NCBI GenBank assembly: GCA_030447905.1
Contig: JAUJNZ010000003.1
Span: 200,257 to 264,256, forward strand
DNA: 64,000 nt
Direction of reading: 5' to 3'
Source of the DNA: Thermoleophilaceae bacterium
GTDB taxonomy: Bacteria > Actinomycetota > Thermoleophilia > Solirubrobacterales > Thermoleophilaceae
The stretch's first letter is position 1, and each line of letters opens with the position of its first letter. Made by a program: the position numbers and the translations under genes. The notes beneath the pieces were generated by a model. That model was given only the letters and a program-made list of their open reading frames with translations. It searched no databases and was not told where the DNA came from. This document shows, piece after piece, positions 27,421 through 36,750 of this stretch.

Positions 27421-29451
27421 GTGGAAAGCTCTCAGCCGACGGGCCGGCCGGCCTCCGAACCGACGACGCGGCCGGTCTCCGGCGGGGAGGCTAGCGCGCC
27501 CACGCGCGTCGCGCACTCCGGCGAGGCGCCGGGCGCCGGCGCCGGCCGTTTGGTCCTGGGCCGCTATCGCCTCGAGGAGCGGCTCGGCGCGGGTGGTTTC
27601 GGCGTCGTCTGGCGCGCCCGCGACGAGCACCTCGAGCGGGAGGTCGCGGTCAAGGCCATCGCCTGGAGCGGGACGGGATGGACGGTGGACCGCCCAGCCC
27701 GGGAGGCGCGTGCCGCGGCACGGCTCAACCACCCGGGCATCGTCGCCCTCTACGAGATGGGCACCGACACCGACTCGGTCTACTTGGTGTCCGAGCTCGT
27801 CCCCGGGAGCACCTTCGCCGAGCTCCACCGCGGCGACGCGCTCTCCGATCGGGACATCGGACGAATCGGCTCGGCGCTCGCCGACGCGCTCGCCCACGCC
27901 CACGAGCGCGGGGTGATTCACCGCGACGTCAAGCCCCAGAACGTGATCGTGCTCGCGGAGCCGGCCGCCGGCGCGGGGTTCGCCAAGCTCACCGACTTCG
28001 GCGTCGCCCACCTCGTCGGCGACGATCCGCTCACCCGCACGGGCGACGTCGTCGGAACGCTCGCCTACATGGCCCCCGAGCAGGCCGAGGGTCGTCCGCC
28101 CACCGGCGCCTGCGACGTCTACTCGCTCGCCCTGACCCTGTACGAGGGTCTCGCCGGGGACAACCCGATGCGCGGCCGCAGCCCGGCGGAGACGGCGCGG
28201 CTGGTCGGACGCCGGCCACCGGCGCTGTGCGCCTACCGACGCGACCTGCCTTCGGGGCTGTGCGGAGCCCTCGACGCCTGCCTCGATCCCCGCCCCGAGC
28301 GCCGGCCCGACCTGCTCGAGCTGGGGGAGGCGGTCGCCGAGGCCACGCCGCTGCTCGACTCGCGCGGTGGACTCGTCGAGCCGGGCACGCTCGCGCGCTT
28401 CGGGCTTCTGCGCCGGGACGCGCGGCGGGAGGAGCACTGGCGTCCCCGCGCGGCGAGTGAGCCTGAGGGCCCGGCGCGACCTCGGCTACCCGAGCCGGAG
28501 CCTCACATGGCGGCACGTCGACCACTGCCCCTGCGGCCACGCGAACGTCTGGACTCCCCGTATCCCCTCTCCCCGGGGACTCCCGCGCCGCGCGATCCCC
28601 GTCTCGGCGCCGCTGCGGCCCGAGTCGCGGGCGGGCTCGCGGCGGCGGCGCTCATCCTCGCCGCGCTCGGGCTGCCCTCCGCCGCCCCACCGGTCTCGGC
28701 GGTGCCGGCCGCGGCAGCGGGGGCGCTCGCCGTCGCTCTCCTGCCCCGGATCGCTTGGCTGGCGACCGGTGTTGCCCTGCTCGCCTGGCTCGCCGCCGGC
28801 GCCGGACTCGACGGCCTCGCCCTCCTCGTCTTGGTGGCCATCCTTCCCACCCCCCTGCTTCTGCCCAGGGCCGGGCGGGCGTGGTCGGTCCCCGCCCTCG
28901 CCCCGCTGCTGGGGACGATCGCCCTGGCCCCGGCCTTCGTCGGCCTGGCCGGCGTCGCGACGTCCTCCGCCCGCCGCGCGGGGCTGGGAGCCGCGGGCTT
29001 TCTCTGGCTCGCCGCCGCCGAGGCGCTGGCCGGCGAGCGACTCCTCTTCGGCGCTCCGGCGGAGGTGCCCGCCCCGGGAGCGTGGGAGAGCTCGCTCGTG
29101 GCCGCCGCCAGCGAGGCGCTGCCGCCCTTCGTCTCCACGCCGGCGCTCGCTCCCGGGCTCGCGTGGGCGCTGTTCGCCGCGCTCGTGCCGCTCGCGGTTC
29201 GCGGACGGTCACTGGCGCTCGACCTCGGTCGCGGCTCGCTGTGGGCGGCCGGGCTCGTCGTCACCCAGCTCGCCCTCGGCGATCTGGTCGATCCGGGCGG
29301 CCTCGACGCCCGTGGAGCCATGGCCGGGCCGCTCGTCGCGCTCCTCTTGGCACTGCTCGTCACCGCGGTTCGCGGCCACCCCCGTGAGCCCTCTCGACAG
29401 GCTGGCAAGCCGCCGCCCGCCGACGCGATCGATCGCCCCCTCGTTGCGTAG
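27421..29451 (+). CDS. Ser/Thr protein kinase with polytopic membrane domain
   Basis: 676 aa. After a ~45-residue Pro/Ala linker comes a Hanks-type kinase: GRYRLEERLGAGGFGVVWRA (P-loop), VAVKAIAW (the Lys), HRDVKPQNV (catalytic loop), DFGVAHL and GTLAYMAPEQ. From about residue 395 on, eight or more hydrophobic segments follow (for example ILAALGLPSAAPPVSAVPAA and LVVTQLALGDL), with no PASTA or other sensor domain. Thus the kinase is on the N-terminal, cytosolic side of a multi-pass membrane protein. It precedes fhaA by 12 bases, so it is probably the first gene of the fha-pst-pbp-pkn operon. Confidence 0.9.
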   Translation: MESSQPTGRPASEPTTRPVSGGEASAPTRVAHSGEAPGAGAGRLVLGRYRLEERLGAGGFGVVWRARDEHLEREVAVKAIAWSGTGWTVDRPAREARAAARLNHPGIVALYEMGTDTDSVYLVSELVPGSTFAELHRGDALSDRDIGRIGSALADALAHAHERGVIHRDVKPQNVIVLAEPAAGAGFAKLTDFGVAHLVGDDPLTRTGDVVGTLAYMAPEQAEGRPPTGACDVYSLALTLYEGLAGDNPMRGRSPAETARLVGRRPPALCAYRRDLPSGLCGALDACLDPRPERRPDLLELGEAVAEATPLLDSRGGLVEPGTLARFGLLRRDARREEHWRPRAASEPEGPARPRLPEPEPHMAARRPLPLRPRERLDSPYPLSPGTPAPRDPRLGAAAARVAGGLAAAALILAALGLPSAAPPVSAVPAAAAGALAVALLPRIAWLATGVALLAWLAAGAGLDGLALLVLVAILPTPLLLPRAGRAWSVPALAPLLGTIALAPAFVGLAGVATSSARRAGLGAAGFLWLAAAEALAGERLLFGAPAEVPAPGAWESSLVAAASEALPPFVSTPALAPGLAWALFAALVPLAVRGRSLALDLGRGSLWAAGLVVTQLALGDLVDPGGLDARGAMAGPLVALLLALLVTAVRGHPREPSRQAGKPPPADAIDRPLVA

Positions 29452-29463
29452 GATTGCCCTACC

Positions 29464-30219
29464 GTGAGCGTGCTGCGCACCATCGAAGCCAAGCTCGAAG
29501 GGCTCGTTCAGGGAGCCTTCAGCAGGGCCTTCAAGTCGGGCGTCCAGCCGGTCGAGCTGGCGCGCAAGCTCGCCAAGGAGATGGACTCCCACAAGGCGCA
29601 GTCGATCTCGCGCGTCTACGTGCCCAACCAGTACACGGTCTGGCTCTCCGAGCGCGACCGCGAGCAGTTCTCGGGGTACGAGGCGGCGCTCACCAAGGAG
29701 CTCTCCGACCACCTGCTCGACCACGCTCGCTCGGAGGGGCTGACGCTCGTCACCCGTCCCAACGTGGGCTTCGAGACCGACGACCGGCTGGGGGTGGGCG
29801 AGTTCGGGATCCAGGCCCGGCTGCTACAGCCTCCCGAGGACGACTCGAAGGCACCCGAGCCCGCCGGGTTCGGGCAGACCATGGTCTACTCGGCTCAGGC
29901 CGCGGAGGCTCCCCGTGAGGAGCCGGAGGCACCTGCGCCCGCCGGGCGCGCCCTGCTCGTGGGGGGTGGCCGCCGGCGCATGCTGAGCGGCGATCACATG
30001 GTCCTGGGACGCTCGCGCGAGGCCGACATCGTGCTCGAGGATCCCAACATCTCTCGCCGCCACGCCGAGCTGCGCCGCCAGGACGGCGGCTGGACGATCG
30101 CCGACCTCGGGTCGACCAACGGGGTCAAGGTCAACGGAAAGCGGGTCGACCGGGCTCAGCTCGCGTCCGGCGACGAGATCCTCCTCGGTACGCTCGAGCT
30201 CTCGTTCGAGCTGGAGTGA
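29464..30219 (+). CDS. fhaA: FhaA-like protein (DUF3662 plus FHA)
   Basis: 251 aa. The N-terminal DUF3662 domain (VLRTIEAKLEGLVQGAFSRA) is followed by a linker and a C-terminal FHA domain with LGRSREADIVLEDPNISRRH and DLGSTNGVKVNGKRV, the phosphothreonine-binding loops. In mycobacteria FhaA binds PknB-phosphorylated MviN and controls peptidoglycan synthesis. The stop overlaps the next start (TGATG). Confidence 0.95.
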   Translation: MSVLRTIEAKLEGLVQGAFSRAFKSGVQPVELARKLAKEMDSHKAQSISRVYVPNQYTVWLSERDREQFSGYEAALTKELSDHLLDHARSEGLTLVTRPNVGFETDDRLGVGEFGIQARLLQPPEDDSKAPEPAGFGQTMVYSAQAAEAPREEPEAPAPAGRALLVGGGRRRMLSGDHMVLGRSREADIVLEDPNISRRHAELRRQDGGWTIADLGSTNGVKVNGKRVDRAQLASGDEILLGTLELSFELE

Positions 30220-30707
30220 TGGCAGGCGACGCCGACCCCCTCGCGATCCTGCTCAAGTTCGGGTTCCTCGCCGTGCTCTACCTGTTCCTGCTGTTCATCG
30301 CCCGCAGCGCGCTGCGCGATCTGCGCCGGGTTGAGGAGGCGCCCGCCGCAGCCGGGACGGGACCTCCCGGCCACGACGGTCGTCCGGCTGCGGGGGACGG
30401 GCCCCCGGTCGACCTCAATCCCCGGCTCGAGGTCGTCGCGGCAGGGGGCCACCAGGCCGGGCGGGAGTTCGACGTCCGTGCCGGGGCGCGACTGGGGCGC
30501 GCGCAGACCAGCGAGGTCAACATCGACGACTCGTACGCGTCGGCCGCCCACGCCCGCCTGTATCCGCGATCGGGGGCGATGTTCATCGAGGATCTCGGCT
30601 CCACGAACGGCACCTACGTCAACGGCCGCCAGCTCACACGGCCGCTCCAGCTCGCCGAAGGCGACACCGTGCGCATCGGCGACACGGAGCTCAGGTACCG
30701 GGAGTAG
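30219..30707 (+). CDS. fhaB: FhaB-like FHA protein
   Basis: 162 aa. An N-terminal TM helix (LLKFGFLAVLYLFLLFIARS) anchors a cytosolic FHA domain: GREFDVRAGARLGRAQTSEV, SSAAHAR-type binding loop (ASAAHARLYP) and DLGSTNGTYVNGRQL. A phosphopeptide reader for the kinases of this operon. ATG 30219 is preferred over GTG 30216 because it forms the usual TGATG overlap. Confidence 0.93.
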   Translation: MAGDADPLAILLKFGFLAVLYLFLLFIARSALRDLRRVEEAPAAAGTGPPGHDGRPAAGDGPPVDLNPRLEVVAAGGHQAGREFDVRAGARLGRAQTSEVNIDDSYASAAHARLYPRSGAMFIEDLGSTNGTYVNGRQLTRPLQLAEGDTVRIGDTELRYRE

Positions 30708-30711
30708 CGCG

Positions 30712-32043
30712 ATGCCCGTCTACGTCGTCGAGGAGGTGGGGCTCACCGACGTCGGTCGTCAGCGCCAGTCGAACGAGGACTCGTTCGTCGATGCGCCGCC
30801 GGTCTTCGCCGTCGCCGACGGGATGGGCGGGGCACGGGCGGGCGAGGTGGCCTCGCGGATGGCGGTCGAGGCCTTCGGGGACTCGCACGAGGAGAGCGCC
30901 GAGCCCGAGGCGCAGCTCGTGGCCATCGCCCGCGCCGCCAACCGGCGGATCTACGAGATGGCGCGCTCCGACGACGCCTACGCCGGCATGGGCACGACCC
31001 TCACGGCCGTCATGGTGAGCGGGCACGAGGTGACCGTGGGACACGTCGGCGACAGCCGCCTCTACCGGCTCCGCGAGGGATCGCTCGAGCGCTTGACCCA
31101 CGACCACTCGCTCGTCGAGGAGTACGTGCGCGCCGGGCGGCTCGCGCCCGAGGAGGCCGAGAGCCATCCGCAGAAGTCGATCATCACCCGGGCGCTCGGC
31201 GTCGAGGCCGACGTCGAGGTGGACACGCTCACCTGCAACGCCAGCGAAGGCGACGTGTACCTGGTCTGCTCCGACGGGCTGACCGGGATGGTGGCCGAGC
31301 ACGAGGTGGCCGAGATCCTGCGCGAGCGCGTCTCCCTCGAGCAGGCCGCCCGCGCCCTGATCGACGCGGCCAACCAGGCCGGCGGGCGCGACAACATCAC
31401 CGTCGTCCTGTTTCGCCTGTCCGAGGGCCCGGGAGCGACGGCCGACGGCGACGAGCGCGACACCCTCTCGGGCGAGGACACCCACACCGGACTCCACACG
31501 AGCCAGGTCCAGACCGCAGTGGCGGCGGCCGAGGCCGAGGAGAGGACATCCACGGACCCCCACGGCCGCGAGCCGGGGCCCGGAGCCGCGCACGCGGGCG
31601 ACACGCTCGTCGTCGACGCCCGTACGGCCGAGGCCGCCCGAGCCGGTGACGCGATCAAGCCGTCGCCGGGCGCGGCCACCGGGGCTCCCCGCCGTCGCTC
31701 CCGCGTCCGGGCCCGGCGACGGGTGCTGGTCGGCCTGCTGAGCGTGCTCGCGCTGGCCGGGCTCGTGGCCGGACTGCTCGCCGCCGGGCGCAGCGCCTAC
31801 TTCGTGGGCACGAGCGACGCCGGTCTCATCGCCCTCCACCGGGGACTGCCCTACGAGCTTCCGTTCGGGCTCGAGCTCTACGAGGAGGTCTACGAGAGCA
31901 CCGAGCCCGCCCGCTCGCTACCCGAGCCGCAGCGCACCAACGTGCTCGACCATCGCCTGCGCAGCCGCGACGACGCCGCCGACCTCGTGCGCCAGGTGGA
32001 ACGCGGTCGCATCGACTCCCTGAGCGCGCGCGGGAGCCGCTGA
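30712..32043 (+). CDS. pstP: PP2C-type Ser/Thr phosphatase PstP
   Basis: Dephosphorylates PknB and its targets. 443 aa. The PP2C domain has RQSNEDSF, VADGMGGARAGEVAS, GHVGDSRLYRLREG, CSDGLTGMV and GGRDNITVVLF, which supply the metal-binding Asp residues. A ~100-residue acidic/Ala linker, a basic patch and a single TM helix (VLVGLLSVLALAGLVAGLLA) follow, then a ~75-residue extracellular tail. ATG 30712 is chosen since the domain begins at once; the open frame runs further upstream inside fhaB. Confidence 0.95.
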   Translation: MPVYVVEEVGLTDVGRQRQSNEDSFVDAPPVFAVADGMGGARAGEVASRMAVEAFGDSHEESAEPEAQLVAIARAANRRIYEMARSDDAYAGMGTTLTAVMVSGHEVTVGHVGDSRLYRLREGSLERLTHDHSLVEEYVRAGRLAPEEAESHPQKSIITRALGVEADVEVDTLTCNASEGDVYLVCSDGLTGMVAEHEVAEILRERVSLEQAARALIDAANQAGGRDNITVVLFRLSEGPGATADGDERDTLSGEDTHTGLHTSQVQTAVAAAEAEERTSTDPHGREPGPGAAHAGDTLVVDARTAEAARAGDAIKPSPGAATGAPRRRSRVRARRRVLVGLLSVLALAGLVAGLLAAGRSAYFVGTSDAGLIALHRGLPYELPFGLELYEEVYESTEPARSLPEPQRTNVLDHRLRSRDDAADLVRQVERGRIDSLSARGSR

Positions 32044-32045
32044 CA

Positions 32046-33350
32046 GTGGCCTCCGCCCGATTGCGAGAGCTCTTCGGGCTGGTGCCGGTCGGCCTGCTCG
32101 TGACCGCCGGCTTCACCGCCGTCGTACTCAGCCGGACCGAGGAGATCAACGACCTCAGCCTCACCTACGGAGGGTTCTTCCTGGGCCTGTGCGTGTTCGC
32201 GCACTTCTTCATCCGCGCCCGCCTGCCGCAGGCCGACCCGTATCTCTTCCCGCTCGCCGCCCTGCTCGCCGCCTTCGGCCTCGTGATGATCTACCGGATC
32301 GACGAGGAGCTCGCTCGCCAGCAGGCGCAGTGGTTCGTGATCGGGCTGCTCTTCTTCTGCGCCACCGTGCTGGTGCTGCGCGACCACCGCGTGCTCGAGC
32401 GCTACCGCTACACGATCGCCGCGGCGAGCATCGCCCTGCTCTTCCTGCCGCGCGTGCCCGGGATCGGAGGCCGAGTCAACGGTGCCTTCCTCGCCGTCGA
32501 GATTGGGCCGGTTCAGTTCCAGCCCGCCGAGCTGGCGAAGATCGGCATCATCGTCTTCCTGGCGAGCTATCTCGGCGACACGCGAGACGTCCTCGTGCGG
32601 GGCCGGCTGCCACGCCTGAGCCTGAAGCACTTCGGTCCGTTGCTCGTCGTGTGGGGCGCGGCCATGCTGCTGCTCGTCTTCATCCGCGATCTCGGCTCCT
32701 CGCTGATGTTCTTCGGCGGGTTCCTGGCTCTGCTGTACGTCGCCACGTCGCGGCTGTCGCTCGTCGCCGCGGGGGCCGCGATGTTCGCCGCCGGGGCGGT
32801 GTTCTTCGCCAACACGGTCAGCCACGTACAGGAGCGGGTGGAGGTCTGGCTCGACCCCCTCCGTCCCCGGGTCGTCGAGGACGAGGGCTACCAGATCGCC
32901 CAGAGCATGTTCGCCCAGGCCGACGGTGGTCTGTTCGGGACGGGGTTCGGGCGCGCGCTGCTCGAGTTGCCGGGCGGAAACCTGATCCTGCCCGCCGCCG
33001 ACACCGACCTGATCTACGCGTTGATCGTCAACGAGCTCGGGCTCTTCGGTGCGACGGCCGTGGTCATGATCTACCTCCTCTTCGCCGCGCGCGGCTTCAA
33101 GGTCGCGCTGCTCGCCCGGGACGGCTTCTCGAAGCTGCTCGCGGCGGGGCTGACCGCGGTCTTCGCCATGCAGGTGTTCGTGATCGTCGGCGGTGTTACG
33201 CGGGTGATCCCGCTGACCGGCGTCACGTTGCCGTTCGTCTCCTACGGTGGTAGCTCGATCGTGGCCAACCTCGTCCTTCTGGCGCTGCTCCTGATCATCT
33301 CCCACGACGCGCGGCGCGATACGGCCGAAGCGCGGGGAGGATTGGCGTGA
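32046..33350 (+). CDS. SEDS-family peptidoglycan polymerase (RodA/FtsW)
   Basis: Lipid II glycosyltransferase with about 12 TM helices, 434 aa. Hallmarks: GRVNGAFLAVEIGPVQFQPA and ELAKIGIIVFLASYL, FIRDLGSSLMFFGGFLALLY, DEGYQIAQSMFAQADGG with GTGFGR, AADTDLIYALIVNELG, and the last block VIPLTGVTLPFVSYGGSS. Placement next to pbpA and pknB is that of actinobacterial RodA (elongation); sequence alone does not exclude FtsW. Its stop overlaps the pbpA GTG start. Confidence 0.95.
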   Translation: MASARLRELFGLVPVGLLVTAGFTAVVLSRTEEINDLSLTYGGFFLGLCVFAHFFIRARLPQADPYLFPLAALLAAFGLVMIYRIDEELARQQAQWFVIGLLFFCATVLVLRDHRVLERYRYTIAAASIALLFLPRVPGIGGRVNGAFLAVEIGPVQFQPAELAKIGIIVFLASYLGDTRDVLVRGRLPRLSLKHFGPLLVVWGAAMLLLVFIRDLGSSLMFFGGFLALLYVATSRLSLVAAGAAMFAAGAVFFANTVSHVQERVEVWLDPLRPRVVEDEGYQIAQSMFAQADGGLFGTGFGRALLELPGGNLILPAADTDLIYALIVNELGLFGATAVVMIYLLFAARGFKVALLARDGFSKLLAAGLTAVFAMQVFVIVGGVTRVIPLTGVTLPFVSYGGSSIVANLVLLALLLIISHDARRDTAEARGGLA

Positions 33351-34810
33351 ACCGCCCGATCGTGCACCTGTTCGGGCTGTTCACGTTGCTGTTCGCGCTG
33401 CTCGTGGCCTTCACGTCGCGCTGGTCGGTGTTCGAGGCCCAGAGCCTCGAGGACAACACGGCCAACCGCCGGCCCCTGCTGGAGCAGCAGCGCGTCCCGC
33501 GCGGCTTGATCTTCGCGCGCGACGGAACCCTCGTGGCCAGCAACCGGCAGCTCGGCAACCGCCAGACCCGCCGCTTCGTGCGCCGCTACCCCACGGAGTC
33601 GCTCTTCTCGCACGCGATCGGTTACTCGTTCATCGACCGCGGCCGCGCGGGCGTCGAGCAGTCGAAGAACGACATCCTCACCGGGTCGGGCAACGAGTTC
33701 GCTTCGCTGATCGACGAGCTGAGCGGCGCTCAGGAGGGCGACAGCCTGCGCACCACGCTCGACCCCGACGCTCAGCGGGCGGCGAAAGCGGGCCTCGGGG
33801 GCCGGCGGGGCTCGGTGGTGGCCATCGAGCCCGACACGGGGCGCATCCGCGCCATGGTCAGCCTTCCGGACTTCGATCCGAACGCCGTCCGCGCGCGCTT
33901 CAACGAGTTGAACGCCGATGAGGGATCGCCGCTATTCAACCGCGCCACTCAGGCCCGCTACCCGCCCGGATCGACGTTCAAGGTGGTGACCGCCGCCGCG
34001 GGGCTCGACAGCGGCCGCTTCGGCCCGAACACCGCGGTCTCGGGCAAGAACAACAAGCCGATCTCGGGCGTGCCGCTGCAGAACTTCGAAGGTGCGCAGT
34101 TCGGTCAGGTCACGCTCACCGAGGCGCTGACCAAGTCGATCAACACCGCGTGGGCGGAGGTCGGCACAGACATTGGTGACTCGACGATGTTGCGCTACAT
34201 GCGGCGCTTCGGCTTCGGCGCCGAGCCGCCCGTCGACTATCCGCGCAGCCAGCTCGCGGCGAGCGGGGTCTTCGACGAGGACCAACTCCTCGACGAAGAC
34301 GATCCGATCGACATCGGCCGCGTCGCGATCGGCCAGGAGCGCCTGCAGGTGACCCCGCTGCAGATGGCCATGGTCGCGGCCACGGTGGCCAACGAGGGCG
34401 TGCTCATGCAGCCGCAGTTCGGCGAGCGCGCGATCGCGCCGGACGGTCGGGTGACCGAGCGGATCCGTCCCGACCGGGTGCGCAGGGTGATCGACGCGAG
34501 CGCCGCGCGCGACCTAGCCGGGATGATGACCAGCGTGGTCGAGAAGGGCTCGGGCACCGCCGCTCAGCTGCGGGGGGTGCGCGTGGCGGGCAAGACCGGT
34601 ACCGCAGAGCGCGGTGCCGGGGTCAACCAGGCGTGGTTCATCGCCTTCGCCCCCGTCGCGAACCCGAAGATCGCGTTGGCGGTGACCGTCGAGCAGGCCA
34701 AGGGCACGGGCGGGGAGGTCGCCGCGCCGATCGCCCGCAGCGTGCTCGAGGTCATCCTCGACGCCAAGGGACGCGGCAACTCGGCGCCGGCCGCGGCGGG
34801 GGGGTTCTGA
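33347..34810 (+). CDS. pbpA: Class B penicillin-binding protein (PbpA-like)
   Basis: Transpeptidase that cross-links peptidoglycan with its SEDS partner. 487 aa. One N-terminal TM helix (HLFGLFTLLFALLVAFTS), a dimerisation domain with PRGLIFARDGTLVA, and the transpeptidase domain: YPPGSTFK (catalytic Ser209), SIN (in LTKSINTAW) and KTGTAE. It lacks PASTA domains, as usual for PbpA. GTG 33347 overlaps the SEDS stop by four bases; pknB follows after one base. Confidence 0.96.
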   Translation: MNRPIVHLFGLFTLLFALLVAFTSRWSVFEAQSLEDNTANRRPLLEQQRVPRGLIFARDGTLVASNRQLGNRQTRRFVRRYPTESLFSHAIGYSFIDRGRAGVEQSKNDILTGSGNEFASLIDELSGAQEGDSLRTTLDPDAQRAAKAGLGGRRGSVVAIEPDTGRIRAMVSLPDFDPNAVRARFNELNADEGSPLFNRATQARYPPGSTFKVVTAAAGLDSGRFGPNTAVSGKNNKPISGVPLQNFEGAQFGQVTLTEALTKSINTAWAEVGTDIGDSTMLRYMRRFGFGAEPPVDYPRSQLAASGVFDEDQLLDEDDPIDIGRVAIGQERLQVTPLQMAMVAATVANEGVLMQPQFGERAIAPDGRVTERIRPDRVRRVIDASAARDLAGMMTSVVEKGSGTAAQLRGVRVAGKTGTAERGAGVNQAWFIAFAPVANPKIALAVTVEQAKGTGGEVAAPIARSVLEVILDAKGRGNSAPAAAGGF

Positions 34811-34811
34811 G

Positions 34812-36734
34812 GTGACCGAGGTCGCCGAGAACACCCTGGTCGACGGGCGCTACCGCGTCCGCGACCGGATCGGCTCCGGCGGGATGGCCGACGTCTACGA
34901 GGCCGAGGACGTCCATCTCGGCCGCGAGGTCGCGCTCAAGATGCTCCACCGCCGCTTCGCCCGCGACGACCAGTTCGTCGAGCGCTTCCGTCGCGAGGCC
35001 TCGGCGGCGGCGCGACTCCAGCACCCGCACGTGGTCGGCGTCTTCGACCGAGGCGAGCACGACGGCACCTACTACATCGCCATGGAGCGCCTCGAGGGGC
35101 GCACGCTCAAGGATCTGATCCTGGACGAGGCCCCGCTCGACCAGGAGCGGGTGGTCGGCCTCGGGCTCCAGATCGTCGAGGCGGCGGGGTTCGCGCACGC
35201 CCACGGGGTCATCCACCGCGACCTGAAGCCCCACAACGTGATCGTCCGGGCCGACGACGACCTCAAGGTGACCGATTTCGGAATCGCCCGCGCCGGAGCC
35301 TCGGAGATGACCGAGACCGGCTCGATCATGGGCACCGCCCAGTACCTCTCGCCCGAGCAGGCCGAGGGCCACGCCGTGACGGCGGCCTCCGACGTCTACT
35401 CGATCGGGGTCGTGCTCTACGAGATGCTCGCCGGACGGGTTCCGTTCGAGGCCGACAGCGCGGTGTCGGTCGCGCTCAAGCACCTGACCGAGGCGCCACC
35501 CCCACTGTCGACGTTCCGGCCCGACGTGCATCCCGCCCTCGAGGCCGTGATCGCCCGCGCGCTCGCCAAGGACCCGGCCGAGCGGTATCCGACCGCGGGC
35601 GAGCTCGCGGCCGACCTCGCCGCGGCCCGAGAGCAGATAGTCGCGGGTGAAGACGGCCGGGGCACGGTGCTGCCCGCCGGCGCCGTCGTGCCGCTCACGG
35701 AGGCGCAGGCGCAGGCGGCGGAAGAGGAGCGCCGGCGCCGGCGCTGGCCGTGGCTCGCCCTCCTGCTCCTCGCCCTCGCCGGCCTCGGCGTCCTACTCGC
35801 CGCCCTCCTGTTCGCGAGCGACGTGCGCGTTCCGCGGCTCGTGGGTCAGGACGTCGAGCGGGCGCGCGCGGCGCTCACGCGGGCCGGGCTCGAGACGAAG
35901 ATCGAGCTACGCACCGATGCCGCACCGAAGGGGCGGGTGATCGCCCAGCGCCCCGATCCCGGTCGCGAGATCGAGGAAGGCGCCAGCGTCACCCTCGTCG
36001 CCTCGAGCGGACCCCTGGAGCGGACCATCCCCGAGGTGAAGGGAGAGACCGAGCGTGCGGCGGTGCTCGAGCTCAGCGAGGCCCAGTTCCGCGTCGAGAC
36101 CGAGGAGCGGTCGTCGTCCGAGATCGCGCGCGGGCGGGCGATCGCGACGCGGCCGCCGGCCGGAACCGAGGTCGAGGTGGGAGAGCGGGTGCGCCTGCTG
36201 ATCAGCTCCGGTCCGCGCCGGGTGGAGGTGCCCGACGTGGTCGGGCTGACGCGCTCGTCGGCCGAGTCCGCGCTCGAGGCCAGGGGCCTCGGGGTGAGCG
36301 TGGAGCGGGCACGCTCGGACGAGCCGAAGGGCGAGGTGCTCGCCCAGACCCCCGACGGGGGCACGAGGGTCAAAGAGGGCGACGCGGTGGCCATCTCGGT
36401 CTCCACCGGTCCCTCCGACCGAGCCCGCGACCGCCGCCCCGCCCCCGATCGGCGGGAGCCCGAGCCCGAGGGGCCCCGAGATCCCGACCCGCCCGAGGCG
36501 ACGGCGACCGTCCCCGGCGTCGTCGGCCTGTCGGCCGAAGCGGCGGCGAGACGCCTGCGCGCCGCCGGGTTCGGCGTGTCGTCCACGACGCGCTCCGTCG
36601 CCGACGAGGACGACGACGGGATCGTCCTCGACCAGTCGCCCGGCTCCGGGGCCGAGCGGCGCGCGGGCGCGACGGTGACGATCGTCATCGGGCGGGCGGA
36701 CGACTCGGACAGTGAGGAAGTGGACGTCCCGTGA
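34812..36734 (+). CDS. pknB: Ser/Thr protein kinase PknB with PASTA repeats
   Basis: 640 aa. The kinase domain (1-270) has DRIGSGGMADVYEAEDVHLG, VALKML, HRDLKPHNVIV, DFGIARAG and GTAQYLSPEQAEG. After a basic juxtamembrane stretch and a TM helix (WPWLALLLLALAGLGVLLAA) come four PASTA domains starting at VRVPRLVGQDVERA, TIPEVKGETERA, VEVPDVVGLTRSSA and, after a Pro/Arg/Glu linker, ATVPGVVGLSAEAA. PASTA domains sense muropeptides/lipid II and make PknB the growth sensor of this operon. Confidence 0.97.
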   Translation: MTEVAENTLVDGRYRVRDRIGSGGMADVYEAEDVHLGREVALKMLHRRFARDDQFVERFRREASAAARLQHPHVVGVFDRGEHDGTYYIAMERLEGRTLKDLILDEAPLDQERVVGLGLQIVEAAGFAHAHGVIHRDLKPHNVIVRADDDLKVTDFGIARAGASEMTETGSIMGTAQYLSPEQAEGHAVTAASDVYSIGVVLYEMLAGRVPFEADSAVSVALKHLTEAPPPLSTFRPDVHPALEAVIARALAKDPAERYPTAGELAADLAAAREQIVAGEDGRGTVLPAGAVVPLTEAQAQAAEEERRRRRWPWLALLLLALAGLGVLLAALLFASDVRVPRLVGQDVERARAALTRAGLETKIELRTDAAPKGRVIAQRPDPGREIEEGASVTLVASSGPLERTIPEVKGETERAAVLELSEAQFRVETEERSSSEIARGRAIATRPPAGTEVEVGERVRLLISSGPRRVEVPDVVGLTRSSAESALEARGLGVSVERARSDEPKGEVLAQTPDGGTRVKEGDAVAISVSTGPSDRARDRRPAPDRREPEPEGPRDPDPPEATATVPGVVGLSAEAAARRLRAAGFGVSSTTRSVADEDDDGIVLDQSPGSGAERRAGATVTIVIGRADDSDSEEVDVP

Positions 36735-36750
36735 GGGTCCGCGTTCCGCA

